A stretch of 5,018 nt of DNA from Candidatus Eiseniibacteriota bacterium (lineage in GTDB: Bacteria; Eisenbacteria; RBG-16-71-46; JABDJR01). The DNA lies in NCBI GenBank assembly GCA_013003415.1, contig JABDJR010000448.1:1-5018 (forward strand), in the 5' to 3' direction. Positions 1 to 5,018 of the stretch are shown here, one piece after another. Made by a program: the position numbers and the translations under genes. The notes beneath the pieces were generated by a model. The model did not search any database and was not told the origin of the DNA. It worked only from the letters and a program-made list of their open reading frames with translations. Numbering within the stretch: the first letter of the stretch is position 1; each line of letters opens with the position of its first letter.

Positions 1-13
1 CGAGTAATCTCCT

Positions 14-880
14 TTGGTTTGGATTCTGATTCCCGCGGCCATCGTGTTTCTTACGGTGGTCGCGGTTTTTGTGTTTGGTTGGTTCTCTCTTAGGCCGGTC
101 AATAATCCGGTTAAGCCGATCCCCAACCTCCCTCCATCGAAACTTACCGAAGTTCGCTTCCCTTCCGCGGGAAAAACGCTGCAAGGGTGGTTAGTCGAAC
201 CGGAGACGCAGCCCTCAAAAGGCGTGGTGCTGTTGGTTCATGGCTGGGGAAGTCAGGCCGCGGACATGTTGGGTTGGTGTGATTTCTTGGTCCCCGAGGG
301 ATGGACTTGCTTTGCCATCGACGTTCGGGGTCATGGTCGAAGCGACTACGAGAACATTGTCACCATGCTTAAATTTGCAGAGGACACTCACGCAGCCGGA
401 AAATGGTTAAGCACAAAATCCCACCTGAGTTCACAGCCGTTGTTTATCTTGGGGCACTCGCTTGGTGGAGCCGCGGCTTTGCTTGCTTTGTCCGAGGGAT
501 TTCCGGCCAAGGCGGCTATTATCTCCAGCGCGTTCGCGCGGTTGGAAGCCGTGACCGCCTACGTTCTTAAGAAGGCTTTCTTGCCGCCCAAGCTTTTCGG
601 GTGGATCATTACCCTCACCTGGACCTTGCGCCTTAAAATTGACCTTTTGGCCTACCAACCCGAACGCACGATCAAGCGGGTAGGCATCCCACTTTTGTTG
701 ACCCATGGAGATCGCGATCCGGTGGTGGATTACGAGGAGCTCCATCGGCTGGTAGAGGCGGCCCAAGGGCTGGATTTCCGCGTTTTGGACGTTCCTCAGG
801 CGGGGCACAATAACCTCCTCGACTTCGCCGAATATCGCGAAGGTGTGCTCTCTTTCCTGCAGTTAAAGAGCTCGCCTTGA
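14..880 (+). CDS. Membrane-anchored alpha/beta hydrolase (serine hydrolase)
   Basis: A 288-residue serine hydrolase of the alpha/beta-hydrolase fold; the substrate cannot be told from sequence. Residues 2-24 form one hydrophobic segment followed by a proline-rich linker (about 28-42), so the catalytic domain is probably tethered to the inner membrane or exported. The HGWG motif (76-79) supplies the oxyanion-hole region. G-H-S-L-G-G (147-152) is the nucleophile elbow with Ser149. Asp235 in H-G-D-R-D is the likely acid and His265 in A-G-H-N the catalytic His, so the triad is complete. The start is TTG at 14: an in-frame TAA at 5-7 excludes anything further upstream, and later GTG codons (44, 56) would cut the membrane segment. 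No strong ribosome binding site is visible in the 13 bases available. Its TGA stop overlaps the possible TTG start of the next gene (TTGA, 877-880), implying one transcript. Family confident; role unknown (esterase, lipase-like or acyl hydrolase are all possible). Confidence 0.88.
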   Translation: MVWILIPAAIVFLTVVAVFVFGWFSLRPVNNPVKPIPNLPPSKLTEVRFPSAGKTLQGWLVEPETQPSKGVVLLVHGWGSQAADMLGWCDFLVPEGWTCFAIDVRGHGRSDYENIVTMLKFAEDTHAAGKWLSTKSHLSSQPLFILGHSLGGAAALLALSEGFPAKAAIISSAFARLEAVTAYVLKKAFLPPKLFGWIITLTWTLRLKIDLLAYQPERTIKRVGIPLLLTHGDRDPVVDYEELHRLVEAAQGLDFRVLDVPQAGHNNLLDFAEYREGVLSFLQLKSSP

Positions 881-906
881 GTCGGCCCGCCGAAATTCGC
901 TATTAT
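877..906 (+). promoter_or_regulatory. Possible sigma70-type promoter inside the TAXI gene start
   Basis: TTGAGT (877-882) and TATTAT (901-906) are separated by 18 bases, a fair match to -35/-10 elements. Transcription would start near 912-914, almost exactly at the in-frame GTG at 913, so a leaderless TAXI transcript is conceivable. A second TATTAT register starts at 904. This is pattern matching only. Confidence 0.3.
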
Positions 907-2004
907 TATAGGGTGAGCCACTTTAGGTACGCTTGTCGCTCCAGAGGCCTTGGCCTTTCCGGCGCGATTGCCATGTTCCTGTCCTTGAGTCTGGCACTGA
1001 TCCTATGCCTGCCAGCCCAGGCCGATTCTGTCTCATCCGAGCAGAGCCCTCCCACGCCTTCAGAAACTAAGATTCAGTTGCGCCTTGCCACCGGTTCCCA
1101 TGGGGGAACGTTCCTCCCTGTTGGCCATGATATTGCGAACTGGCTCAATGCGAACCAGACGACATTCGAAGTTGTCGTCGACACCACGGCGGGCTCGGTC
1201 GACAATTTGTCGCGGCTTATCCAGGGTGAAGCCGATCTTGCCATTGTAGGCTCAAGCCCCTTCCGCAAAGTTCTCGAAGATCAAGGTCGCTTGGCCTTGG
1301 CCAGAGGCGCCCAAGGCCTTCTTGTCATGGGATCGCTCTATGACGATGCCGAGCAATTCGTGGTGAAGACCTCCATGGTTCGCGCCAACTCGATGCTCGA
1401 TCTCAACGGTCTTCTCATGTACCCCGGCCCTCGAAACAGTGGGGGTGAGGTCGATACCCGAACCGTCATGCAAACCTTGGGAGTGGAACCGCGCTACGTT
1501 TACCCGGTCGAGCGAACCAAAGGTTATCTGGAAGCGGCCGAGGCTTTAGCCCGGGGCGACTACGATGCCTGCACGTTCTCTGGGGGCGTTCCCATTATTG
1601 CGGTCGAAAAACTCTTTGCCGATCACCCGGGAGAGTTTTGTATCTTGCCCTTCACGCGTCATCAACTGTCCAAAGTGAAGCATGCCTCTCTCGACTTTGA
1701 ACCCGTGACGATTCCCGCCAATTCCTACCCTGGTCTTAAGAACGACCTTCGAAGTGTGGGGGGTCCCAACTTGTTGATCACGCGTGGAGATTTGGATCCG
1801 GAGTTACTGCGACTCATCGACGCTACCATTCGAGCCGGAATTCAAGACGAGCGGGAAGGGTTGCGCGAAAAGGAAAGCCACCCTGTGCTTCAGATTCTCA
1901 CCGAATCCCATTGGGATATTGTTCCCGAGGGTGTTCCCGCCTTGGAGCTCGGTCCGAGGGGTGGAACGGAGCAACCTGCCAGCCGCGGCCGGCAGGCGCC
2001 CTAG
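877..2004 (+). CDS. TAXI-family TRAP transporter solute-binding protein
   Basis: Periplasmic substrate-binding protein of the TAXI type, which normally captures small organic acids or amino acids for a TRAP transporter. A hydrophobic segment (about residues 24-48) ends in A-Q-A before Asp50, a good signal peptidase I site. Family hallmarks follow in order: LATGSHGGTFLPVG (70-83), the L-x-x-G-E-A-D-L-A-I-V block (114-124), GPRNSGGEVDTRTVMQTLG (184-202), G-D-Y-D-A-C-T-F-S-G-G-V-P (227-239) and S-Y-P-G-L near 283-287. At 375 residues it is somewhat longer than usual because of the N-terminus and a C-terminal tail rich in Pro, Gly and Arg (about 352-375). The start is uncertain: TTG 877 overlaps the upstream stop; GTG 913 gives a neater signal peptide beginning MSHFRY and lies just after a promoter-like sequence; ATG 973 leaves no basic n-region. 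No DctQ/DctM-like membrane subunit lies in the window. Family assignment is strong; ligand unknown. Confidence 0.88.
   Translation: MSRPAEIRYYYRVSHFRYACRSRGLGLSGAIAMFLSLSLALILCLPAQADSVSSEQSPPTPSETKIQLRLATGSHGGTFLPVGHDIANWLNANQTTFEVVVDTTAGSVDNLSRLIQGEADLAIVGSSPFRKVLEDQGRLALARGAQGLLVMGSLYDDAEQFVVKTSMVRANSMLDLNGLLMYPGPRNSGGEVDTRTVMQTLGVEPRYVYPVERTKGYLEAAEALARGDYDACTFSGGVPIIAVEKLFADHPGEFCILPFTRHQLSKVKHASLDFEPVTIPANSYPGLKNDLRSVGGPNLLITRGDLDPELLRLIDATIRAGIQDEREGLREKESHPVLQILTESHWDIVPEGVPALELGPRGGTEQPASRGRQAP
1975..1996. terminator. GC-rich hairpin between convergent genes
   Basis: CCTGCC (1975-1980) and GGCAGG (1991-1996) are perfect inverted arms around a GC-rich centre containing CCGCGG. It lies inside the last codons of the TAXI gene, about 25 bases from the rho stop. 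No clear T-run follows on either strand, so a classical intrinsic terminator is not supported. It could still mark 3' ends for the two convergent transcripts. Confidence 0.25.
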
Positions 2005-2021
2005 CTCCTAGAATCAGCCGG

Positions 2022-3464
2022 TTACTCGAGCCCCGCGAGTCCGGTGAGGAGTTCTTCGTTCGTTTTGTGTCGCTGCATCAGTTTGAGTACACCCAGCATG
2101 GCTTTATCCGGTGGATACTGCGCGGCCAGACGTCGCAAGCTATGGAGTCGACCGACCAATTCGTCTGGGTAGAGCTTCTCTTCTTTTCGGGTGCCGCTCT
2201 TCGAAATGTCGACACAAGGGAAGATGCGTTTCTCGAACAAGTCTCGAGACAACACAAGCTCGGTGTTACCCGTTCCTTTGAACTCCTGGAAGATAACTTC
2301 GTCCATTCTTGATCCCGTATCGACAAGCGCGGTTCCAAGAATGGTGAGGCTGCCTCCGTGTTCAATTTTGCGAGCGGCGCCGAAGATTTGTCGGGGGGCC
2401 AGCATGGTGTTGGCATCGAGACCACCACTGAGCGTGCGTCCCGACCCGCCCTGCACCGAGTTGTAAGCACGTGCCAGGCGTGTGATGGAGTCGAGAAGGA
2501 GCACCACATCTTCGCCCTTGAGCACGGGCTCAACCACCGTGTTCATACACTCTTCGGCGGTTTGAATGTGCTCGCGGGTAGACATGTCGCTGGAAGCCGC
2601 AAAAACGGTGGCTTCGGTGCTGCGTCGGAAATGCGTAACTTCTTCCGGGCGCTCATCGACCAACAGCGCGTAGACCTTCACTTCCGGATGATTTGTCATC
2701 AGGGAGTTGGCAATTTGGGTCAGAAGCGTTGTCTTACCCGCTTTGGGGGGAGACACGATGAGGGCGCGTTGACCACGACCGATCGGAGAGATGAGGTCCA
2801 TGACGCGCATGGACATTTCGTTCGGGGTGGTTTCGAGTTGAAAACGCTGGTAGGGATCGATGCTGACTTGTTGCTGTAACAAGCGCAGGATCTCAAGTCC
2901 TTTTCTACGAGAGGGGCCACGATCGCGACCACCACCGGAGCGTCCGCGTGGTTTCCGGTTTCCGGAGTTGCGGGCATCGGCGGCGGCAATGCGTGATGCG
3001 GTAGCGTCTCGGATGCCTTCCTGGCGTCCTTTGCGTCCGTCTGGACGTCGGCGACCGCGGCTGTTGCCACCCCGATAATCGTCGGATTCGTTTCTGCGGC
3101 GCCGGCGTTTGTCACCGCCACCGCCTCCGCCTTGTCGTCCCCCGCCGCCACGGCGGCCTTCGGAGCCTCCACGGCGGTTTCCTTCGGCGCGCTGACCGCG
3201 CCCTTCGCCACCGCGGCGATTGCCTCCCGAGCCGGAAGATCGCCCGCCCTGACGGGACCGGGGGGACTTCGATGACTTTTTGGGGGAAGAAGTAGTGCCT
3301 TCAGTGTTTTCTGAGGCCGTGGTTTCGAGCTCTTCAGCGGAAGCCTTTTTGGTGCTCCGCTTCTTCGACGTTTTGCGTGTCGAACTGCCCGTGGATTCGG
3401 AGGCGGTGCTCCGAGTCCGGCGACGAGTCGGGCGACGACCCGTCTTTTTGACGGTTTCAGCCAT
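2022..3464 (-). CDS. rho: Transcription termination factor Rho, lacking the OB-fold RNA-binding domain
   Basis: Hexameric RNA-dependent ATPase/translocase that ends transcription. The ATPase core (about residues 205-480) is intact: Walker A SPPKAGKTT (238-246, Lys244), DERPEE (270-275, Glu271), Walker B V-L-L-L-D (Asp325), the Q-loop region up to SGG (336-348), and the arginine finger in S-G-T-R-K-E-E (Arg426). These all sit exactly 60 positions after the E. coli residues as I recall them, so the core is collinear without gaps. The N-terminus is odd. Residues 1-185 are low-complexity, rich in Lys, Arg, Gly and Ser, with RGG/RRGG repeats (about 70-120), a six-arginine run near 120-125 and another basic patch at 165-187. 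The usual helix bundle and cold-shock-like OB fold with its RNP1-type G-F-G-F-L-R motif are not visible in this or any other frame upstream. ATG 3464 is supported by a TTTAGGAG ribosome binding site. As an ATPase it is certainly Rho; a second canonical rho elsewhere is possible. Confidence 0.95.
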   Translation of the reverse strand: MAETVKKTGRRPTRRRTRSTASESTGSSTRKTSKKRSTKKASAEELETTASENTEGTTSSPKKSSKSPRSRQGGRSSGSGGNRRGGEGRGQRAEGNRRGGSEGRRGGGGRQGGGGGGDKRRRRRNESDDYRGGNSRGRRRPDGRKGRQEGIRDATASRIAAADARNSGNRKPRGRSGGGRDRGPSRRKGLEILRLLQQQVSIDPYQRFQLETTPNEMSMRVMDLISPIGRGQRALIVSPPKAGKTTLLTQIANSLMTNHPEVKVYALLVDERPEEVTHFRRSTEATVFAASSDMSTREHIQTAEECMNTVVEPVLKGEDVVLLLDSITRLARAYNSVQGGSGRTLSGGLDANTMLAPRQIFGAARKIEHGGSLTILGTALVDTGSRMDEVIFQEFKGTGNTELVLSRDLFEKRIFPCVDISKSGTRKEEKLYPDELVGRLHSLRRLAAQYPPDKAMLGVLKLMQRHKTNEELLTGLAGLE

Positions 3465-3475
3465 GGGTCTGGTGA

Positions 3476-3483
3476 CTCCTAAA
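3476..3483 (-). promoter_or_regulatory. Ribosome binding site of rho
   Basis: On the minus strand TTTAGGAG ends 11 bases before the rho ATG (3464-3462). It fixes that ATG as the start and confirms that the basic low-complexity N-terminus belongs to the protein. Confidence 0.7.
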
Positions 3484-3552
3484 CCTTTCTATGTTGTAAA
3501 CAGGAACTCAGAGCGTTCTTGCCTTCGCAAAGGGTATACGTACAAGTCGCCA

Positions 3553-3570
3553 TTAGCTTCTTGTTAGCTT
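3553..3570. repeat. Short direct repeat TTAGCTT
   Basis: TTAGCTT occurs at 3553-3559 and 3564-3570, an 11-base period (one helical turn), about 90 bases upstream of the rho start. This spacing would suit a regulator binding one face of the DNA, but the repeat is short and may be chance. Confidence 0.3.
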
Positions 3571-3734
3571 GTTCGCTCTAAGGTTTCAATGATCTTTGGG
3601 CCGCGTGACTCCCCAGTGGGAGTGAAGAATGCTTGTTTAAACGTTGGTCATTTGAGTCTCTTAGGACGCGAATGAGCGACGCGGCAATTCCATTAACTTA
3701 TTTGGCTTTGTCCGAGTGCACTTTAGATTTGTAA

Positions 3735-3992
3735 GGCTCAACAGGCCGGTGTGCTTGGGGACCAGGGTTCCCTGCTCAAGAATCCGCTGGACTACCCGTA
3801 CTCGAGAAAAACTGCTCGAGAAAATGACTCGAGAGATACTTCTAAATTCCTTCTGTACCGCATGTCCCATGGGGGCCAAACGCACACGCTCTTGGGTGGC
3901 GGGCCACAAAATAAAGCTAAACGATCAGGGTCCTAAATTCAGGAGGCGTGAACGTTTACAATGCTGCATGGGAGTTGGCTCAACAGAGCCGG
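3735..3992. repeat. Two-copy element GGCTCAACAG(A)GCCGG
   Basis: GGCTCAACAGGCCGG (3735-3749) recurs as GGCTCAACAGAGCCGG (3977-3992), differing by one inserted A and 242 bases apart. The second copy forms a perfect 5-bp stem with an AACA tetraloop; the first can form only a shorter GGC/GCC stem. The span given covers both copies and the unrelated sequence between them. Confidence 0.4.
3801..3833. repeat. Three spaced CTCGAG palindromes
   Basis: CTCGAG occurs at 3801-3806, 3815-3820 and 3828-3833. The first two are followed by AAAA (CTCGAGAAAA), the third by AGAT. The period is 14 then 13 bases. This could be a tandem protein-binding site or remnants of a short tandem repeat. Confidence 0.45.
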
Positions 3993-4089
3993 GCAGGTCT
4001 TACGAAGGATTCGTATAACAAAACCCTAGCAGGTCCTTTTTCCCTGTACAACTGAAAATTCGGAAACATTCCCCGGCGAGAATTGACCA

Positions 4090-4109
4090 GCCGCTCGATT
4101 TCGGGCGGC
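4090..4109 (-). terminator. Hairpin directly after the peroxiredoxin stop
   Basis: GCCGCTCG (4090-4097) and CGGGCGGC (4102-4109) form an 8-bp stem (one T-G wobble as read on the plus strand) with a 4-base loop. It abuts the TAA stop at 4110-4112, the right place to end the peroxiredoxin transcript. On the minus strand it is followed by TGGTCAATTCT, a poor U-tract, so it may act as a 3'-end stabiliser or a weak intrinsic terminator. Confidence 0.5.
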
Positions 4110-4550
4110 TTAGCCGATTTGGGCAAGCACATCGGCCGCATGGGTGCCCACATTCACATCGCCAAACGCATGGGCGATTTCGCCCCCCGGCTTAATCAGG
4201 TAGGAAATGCGACTGGCATTGCCACTCAAACCAGCTTCGGTGGCTCCATAGGCTAAACCCATGGAGCGCTCGGTGTCGCTCAATAGCAAAAACGGAAAGT
4301 CAAACTTTTCTGCAAAAGCGCGATTTTCTTCTACCGAGTCGAAACTAACTCCGAAGATGACCGCACCACGATCTTTGTAAGATTGGATTTCGTCCCGAAA
4401 CCCTTTGCCCTGAACCGTTCAGCCGGGAGTGTCGGCTTTGGGATAAAACCAAAGGACGACCCACTTGTCGGCAAAGTCGGTGAGCCGAACAGTGCTGCCA
4501 TCGTGAGCTTTAACTTCAAAGCCAGGAGCTTGAACGCCCTGCTCTAGCAT
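4110..4550 (-). CDS. Selenocysteine-containing peroxiredoxin (BCP/PrxQ type), TGA read through
   Basis: Thiol/selenol peroxidase reducing hydrogen peroxide and organic hydroperoxides. Reading through the in-frame TGA at 4419-4421 gives 146 residues, normal for BCP/PrxQ. The thioredoxin-like fold is visible: G-x-x-A-P-x-F near the start (5-11), L-T-D-F (23-26), V-V-L-W-F-Y-P-K-A-D-T-P-G-U (31-44), F-G-V-S-F-D (66-71), L-L-S-D (89-92) and R-I-S-Y-L-I (114-119) with the conserved Arg114. Sec44 falls exactly where the peroxidatic Cys sits in T-P-G-C-T, preceded by Pro37 and Thr41. E. coli BCP reads PGCTVQACG; here PGUTVQGKG, so the BCP resolving Cys is lost. No Cys occurs anywhere in the protein, implying a one-Sec mechanism resolved by an external thiol. 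A SECIS-like hairpin follows the TGA. ATG 4550 has GAGG five bases upstream. The gene may be co-transcribed with the Memo gene 54 bases upstream. Without Sec insertion it would be a dead 43-residue fragment. Confidence 0.9.
4385..4403 (-). promoter_or_regulatory. SECIS-like hairpin for Sec insertion
   Basis: On the minus strand GGGTTTCG (4403-4396) pairs fully with CGAAATCC (4392-4385), 8 bp including one G-U, around the loop GGA. It begins 16 bases after the TGA, with the first loop G at base 24. Bacterial SECIS elements are SelB-binding stem-loops just downstream of the UGA with G at the start of a small apical loop, which matches. Confidence 0.7.
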
Positions 4551-4554
4551 GAGT

Positions 4555-4560
4555 ACCTCG
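4555..4560 (-). promoter_or_regulatory. Ribosome binding site of the peroxiredoxin
   Basis: Minus-strand CGAGGT, with GAGG five bases before ATG 4550-4548. It supports that ATG as the start and hence the frame that contains the TGA Sec codon. Confidence 0.6.
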
Positions 4561-4604
4561 TGAGAAAAGGCGAAAGTTATTACAGCCAAGGATTGGAGTG
4601 TAAG

Positions 4605-5018
4605 TTACCGCCACAAACCAAGGCTAGCATAGCTGACGGTTCCGGTTTCGTCATTGGCTTGCTCATAGCGAAGCAATTTTCCTTTTGCCCCTGGAATGAC
4701 TTGCAGCATGGCAAAAATTGGGGCCAAACCGCAAATGCGACGAGGGTCACCGGAGTCCATGACCGCATTGTAGAAACCGCTGGGGTCCCCTTCGCTCACG
4801 AGCTCCAAGGTCTGGCGATCCTTCTTTTCGAGCATCTGGAGATGTTTTGGCTCTAGCGCTTCCGGGTCTCCGAAGCGGGGGCCCACATGGGCGAGATCGG
4901 CGGCTGCAATCACGAGTGTCTTCCCCTCACGCTCAATTAACAATTCATGCAGGGCAGACAGGAAAGCCGGAGGCTCCTCGGGGAGACCGTCACGCACGGA
5001 TCCACAAAGAACCGGAAC
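4605..5018 (-). CDS. Memo family protein (AmmeMemoRadiSam system protein B), 3' part
   Basis: The C-terminal 137 residues are visible; the gene continues beyond the window end, so the GTG near 4997 (in S-V-R-D) is internal and not the start. The family is related in fold to class III extradiol (LigB-type) dioxygenases; human MEMO1 belongs to it, and bacterial and archaeal members often occur with AMMECR1 and a radical SAM protein. Seen here: V-P-V-L-C-G-S at the visible N-terminus (strand motif usually V-P-I-L-V-G), A-A-A-D-L-A-H-V-G-P-R-F (38-49 of the visible part), matching the S-S-D-L-x-H-x-G block with its metal-site His, and R-R-I-C-G-L-A-P-I (93-101), matching the human I-C-G-R-H-P-I block with its conserved Cys. 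The end has Y-E-Q-A-N-D and V-S-Y-A-S, typical of the family C-terminus. Biochemical role in bacteria unsettled. The peroxiredoxin starts 54 bases downstream on the same strand, with no terminator seen between. Confidence 0.85.
   Translation of the reverse strand, partial: VPVLCGSVRDGLPEEPPAFLSALHELLIEREGKTLVIAAADLAHVGPRFGDPEALEPKHLQMLEKKDRQTLELVSEGDPSGFYNAVMDSGDPRRICGLAPIFAMLQVIPGAKGKLLRYEQANDETGTVSYASLGLWR

Larger units (their letters stand above)
3465..4109. other. Long non-coding stretch upstream of rho, with hairpins and small repeats
   Basis: No convincing gene lies here. The open frames that exist (for example 3716-4018 plus and 3661-3909 minus) overlap each other in antisense, resemble no known family and lack good start signals. 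It contains several short inverted repeats: ACTCCC/GGGAGT (3608-3623), CAGGG/CCCTG (3763-3774), GTGGC/GCCAC (3896-3907), GGCTC/GAGCC (3977-3990) and TACGAA/TTCGTA (4001-4015). There is also a triple CTCGAG repeat and the repeated element GGCTCAACAG. It must hold the rho promoter unless rho is read from upstream, but I see no clear -35/-10 pair. No tRNA T-loop, RNase P, SRP or tmRNA hallmark was recognised. It may be a long rho leader or an unrecognised small RNA. Confidence 0.5.

Noticed and set aside
1003..1011. Lipoprotein lipobox at Cys44 of the TAXI protein
   Set aside because: The residue before Cys is Leu, not Gly/Ala/Ser; the A-Q-A signal peptidase I site just after fits better.
2078..2533. 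Long shifted frame within rho (and plus-strand frames at 2191-2466 and 2358-2879)
   Set aside because: They overlap the highly conserved Rho ATPase coding sequence and show no family features; they are composition effects.
2720..3211. Shifted minus-strand frame over the Rho tail, considered as a hidden OB domain
   Set aside because: Its translation is Ala/Val-rich low complexity with no RNP1-like motif, so it does not restore a canonical N-terminus.
3716..4018. Plus-strand 100-residue frame in the intergenic region
   Set aside because: No ribosome binding site, no recognisable domain, and its antisense (3661-3909) is equally open.
3948..4056. Small ORFs after AGGAGG at 3941 (GTG 3948 or ATG 3961)
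   Set aside because: The spacing from AGGAGG is 1 base for the GTG and 14 for the ATG, both poor, and the peptides resemble nothing known.
3465..4109. tRNA-Sec (selC), tmRNA, RNase P RNA or SRP RNA in the non-coding stretch
   Set aside because: No T-loop GTTCRA signature, CCA-end acceptor stem, tag-peptide frame or other family hallmark was found on either strand.
4419..4421. Genome-wide TGA reassignment (to Trp or Gly)
   Set aside because: The first gene ends with TGA at the expected C-terminus, Trp is TGG throughout, and the aligned residue should be Cys/Sec.
4331..4519. Minus-strand 62-residue frame inside the peroxiredoxin
   Set aside because: It is a shifted frame over the real gene and has no family resemblance; the correct frame with read-through is strongly homologous.
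4110..4550. Peroxiredoxin as a pseudogene with a nonsense mutation or sequencing error
   Set aside because: The only stop is TGA, it falls precisely on the catalytic Cys codon, the rest of the frame is intact, and a SECIS-like hairpin follows.
4560..4856. Plus-strand 98-residue frame opposite the Memo gene
   Set aside because: It is antisense to a gene with clear Memo motifs and has no recognisable features.

Overview
The window looks like a chromosomal segment from a Gram-negative-type bacterium of moderate GC content. TGA is a normal stop (it ends the first gene) and Trp is encoded by TGG. TTG starts appear to be used. Several traits (style of the Rho ATPase domain, an AmmeMemoRadiSam-type Memo protein, a selenoprotein) fit the Planctomycetota-Verrucomicrobiota-Chlamydiota group, but that placement is inference from sequence style and is not proven.

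Layout. Bases 14-2004 (+) hold two overlapping genes: a membrane-anchored alpha/beta hydrolase and an exported TAXI-family solute-binding protein. They converge, with a 17-base gap, on a rho gene (2022-3464, -). Upstream of rho is a non-coding stretch of about 640 bases (3465-4109) that is rich in short hairpins and small repeats. Bases 4110-4550 (-) hold a peroxiredoxin of the BCP/PrxQ type. Its peroxidatic cysteine codon is an in-frame TGA, so it is read here as a selenoprotein. It lies 54 bases downstream of the 3' part of a Memo-family gene (4605 to beyond the window end, -), and a strong hairpin follows its stop.

What stands out. First, the peroxiredoxin only makes sense if TGA at 4419-4421 is read as selenocysteine. 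Reading through it gives a full-length 146-residue protein with Sec exactly in the T-x-x-C position. A perfect 8-bp hairpin with a G-starting apical loop begins 16 bases after the TGA, as expected for a bacterial SECIS. The protein has no cysteine at all. A gene caller will break this gene into two fragments. Second, the Rho protein has an intact ATPase/translocation domain, collinear without gaps with E. coli Rho from Walker A to the arginine finger. However, the N-terminal helix bundle and OB-fold RNA-binding domain are absent and replaced by about 185 residues of Arg/Gly/Ser-rich disordered sequence.

How the genes work together. The Memo gene and the Sec-peroxiredoxin may be co-transcribed, linking an enigmatic metal/redox-associated family to peroxide removal; this is inference. 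The hydrolase and TAXI receptor are translationally coupled by a TTGA overlap, which suggests a shared envelope or uptake role, but no TRAP membrane subunits are visible. No tRNA, rRNA, CRISPR or mobile element was found.
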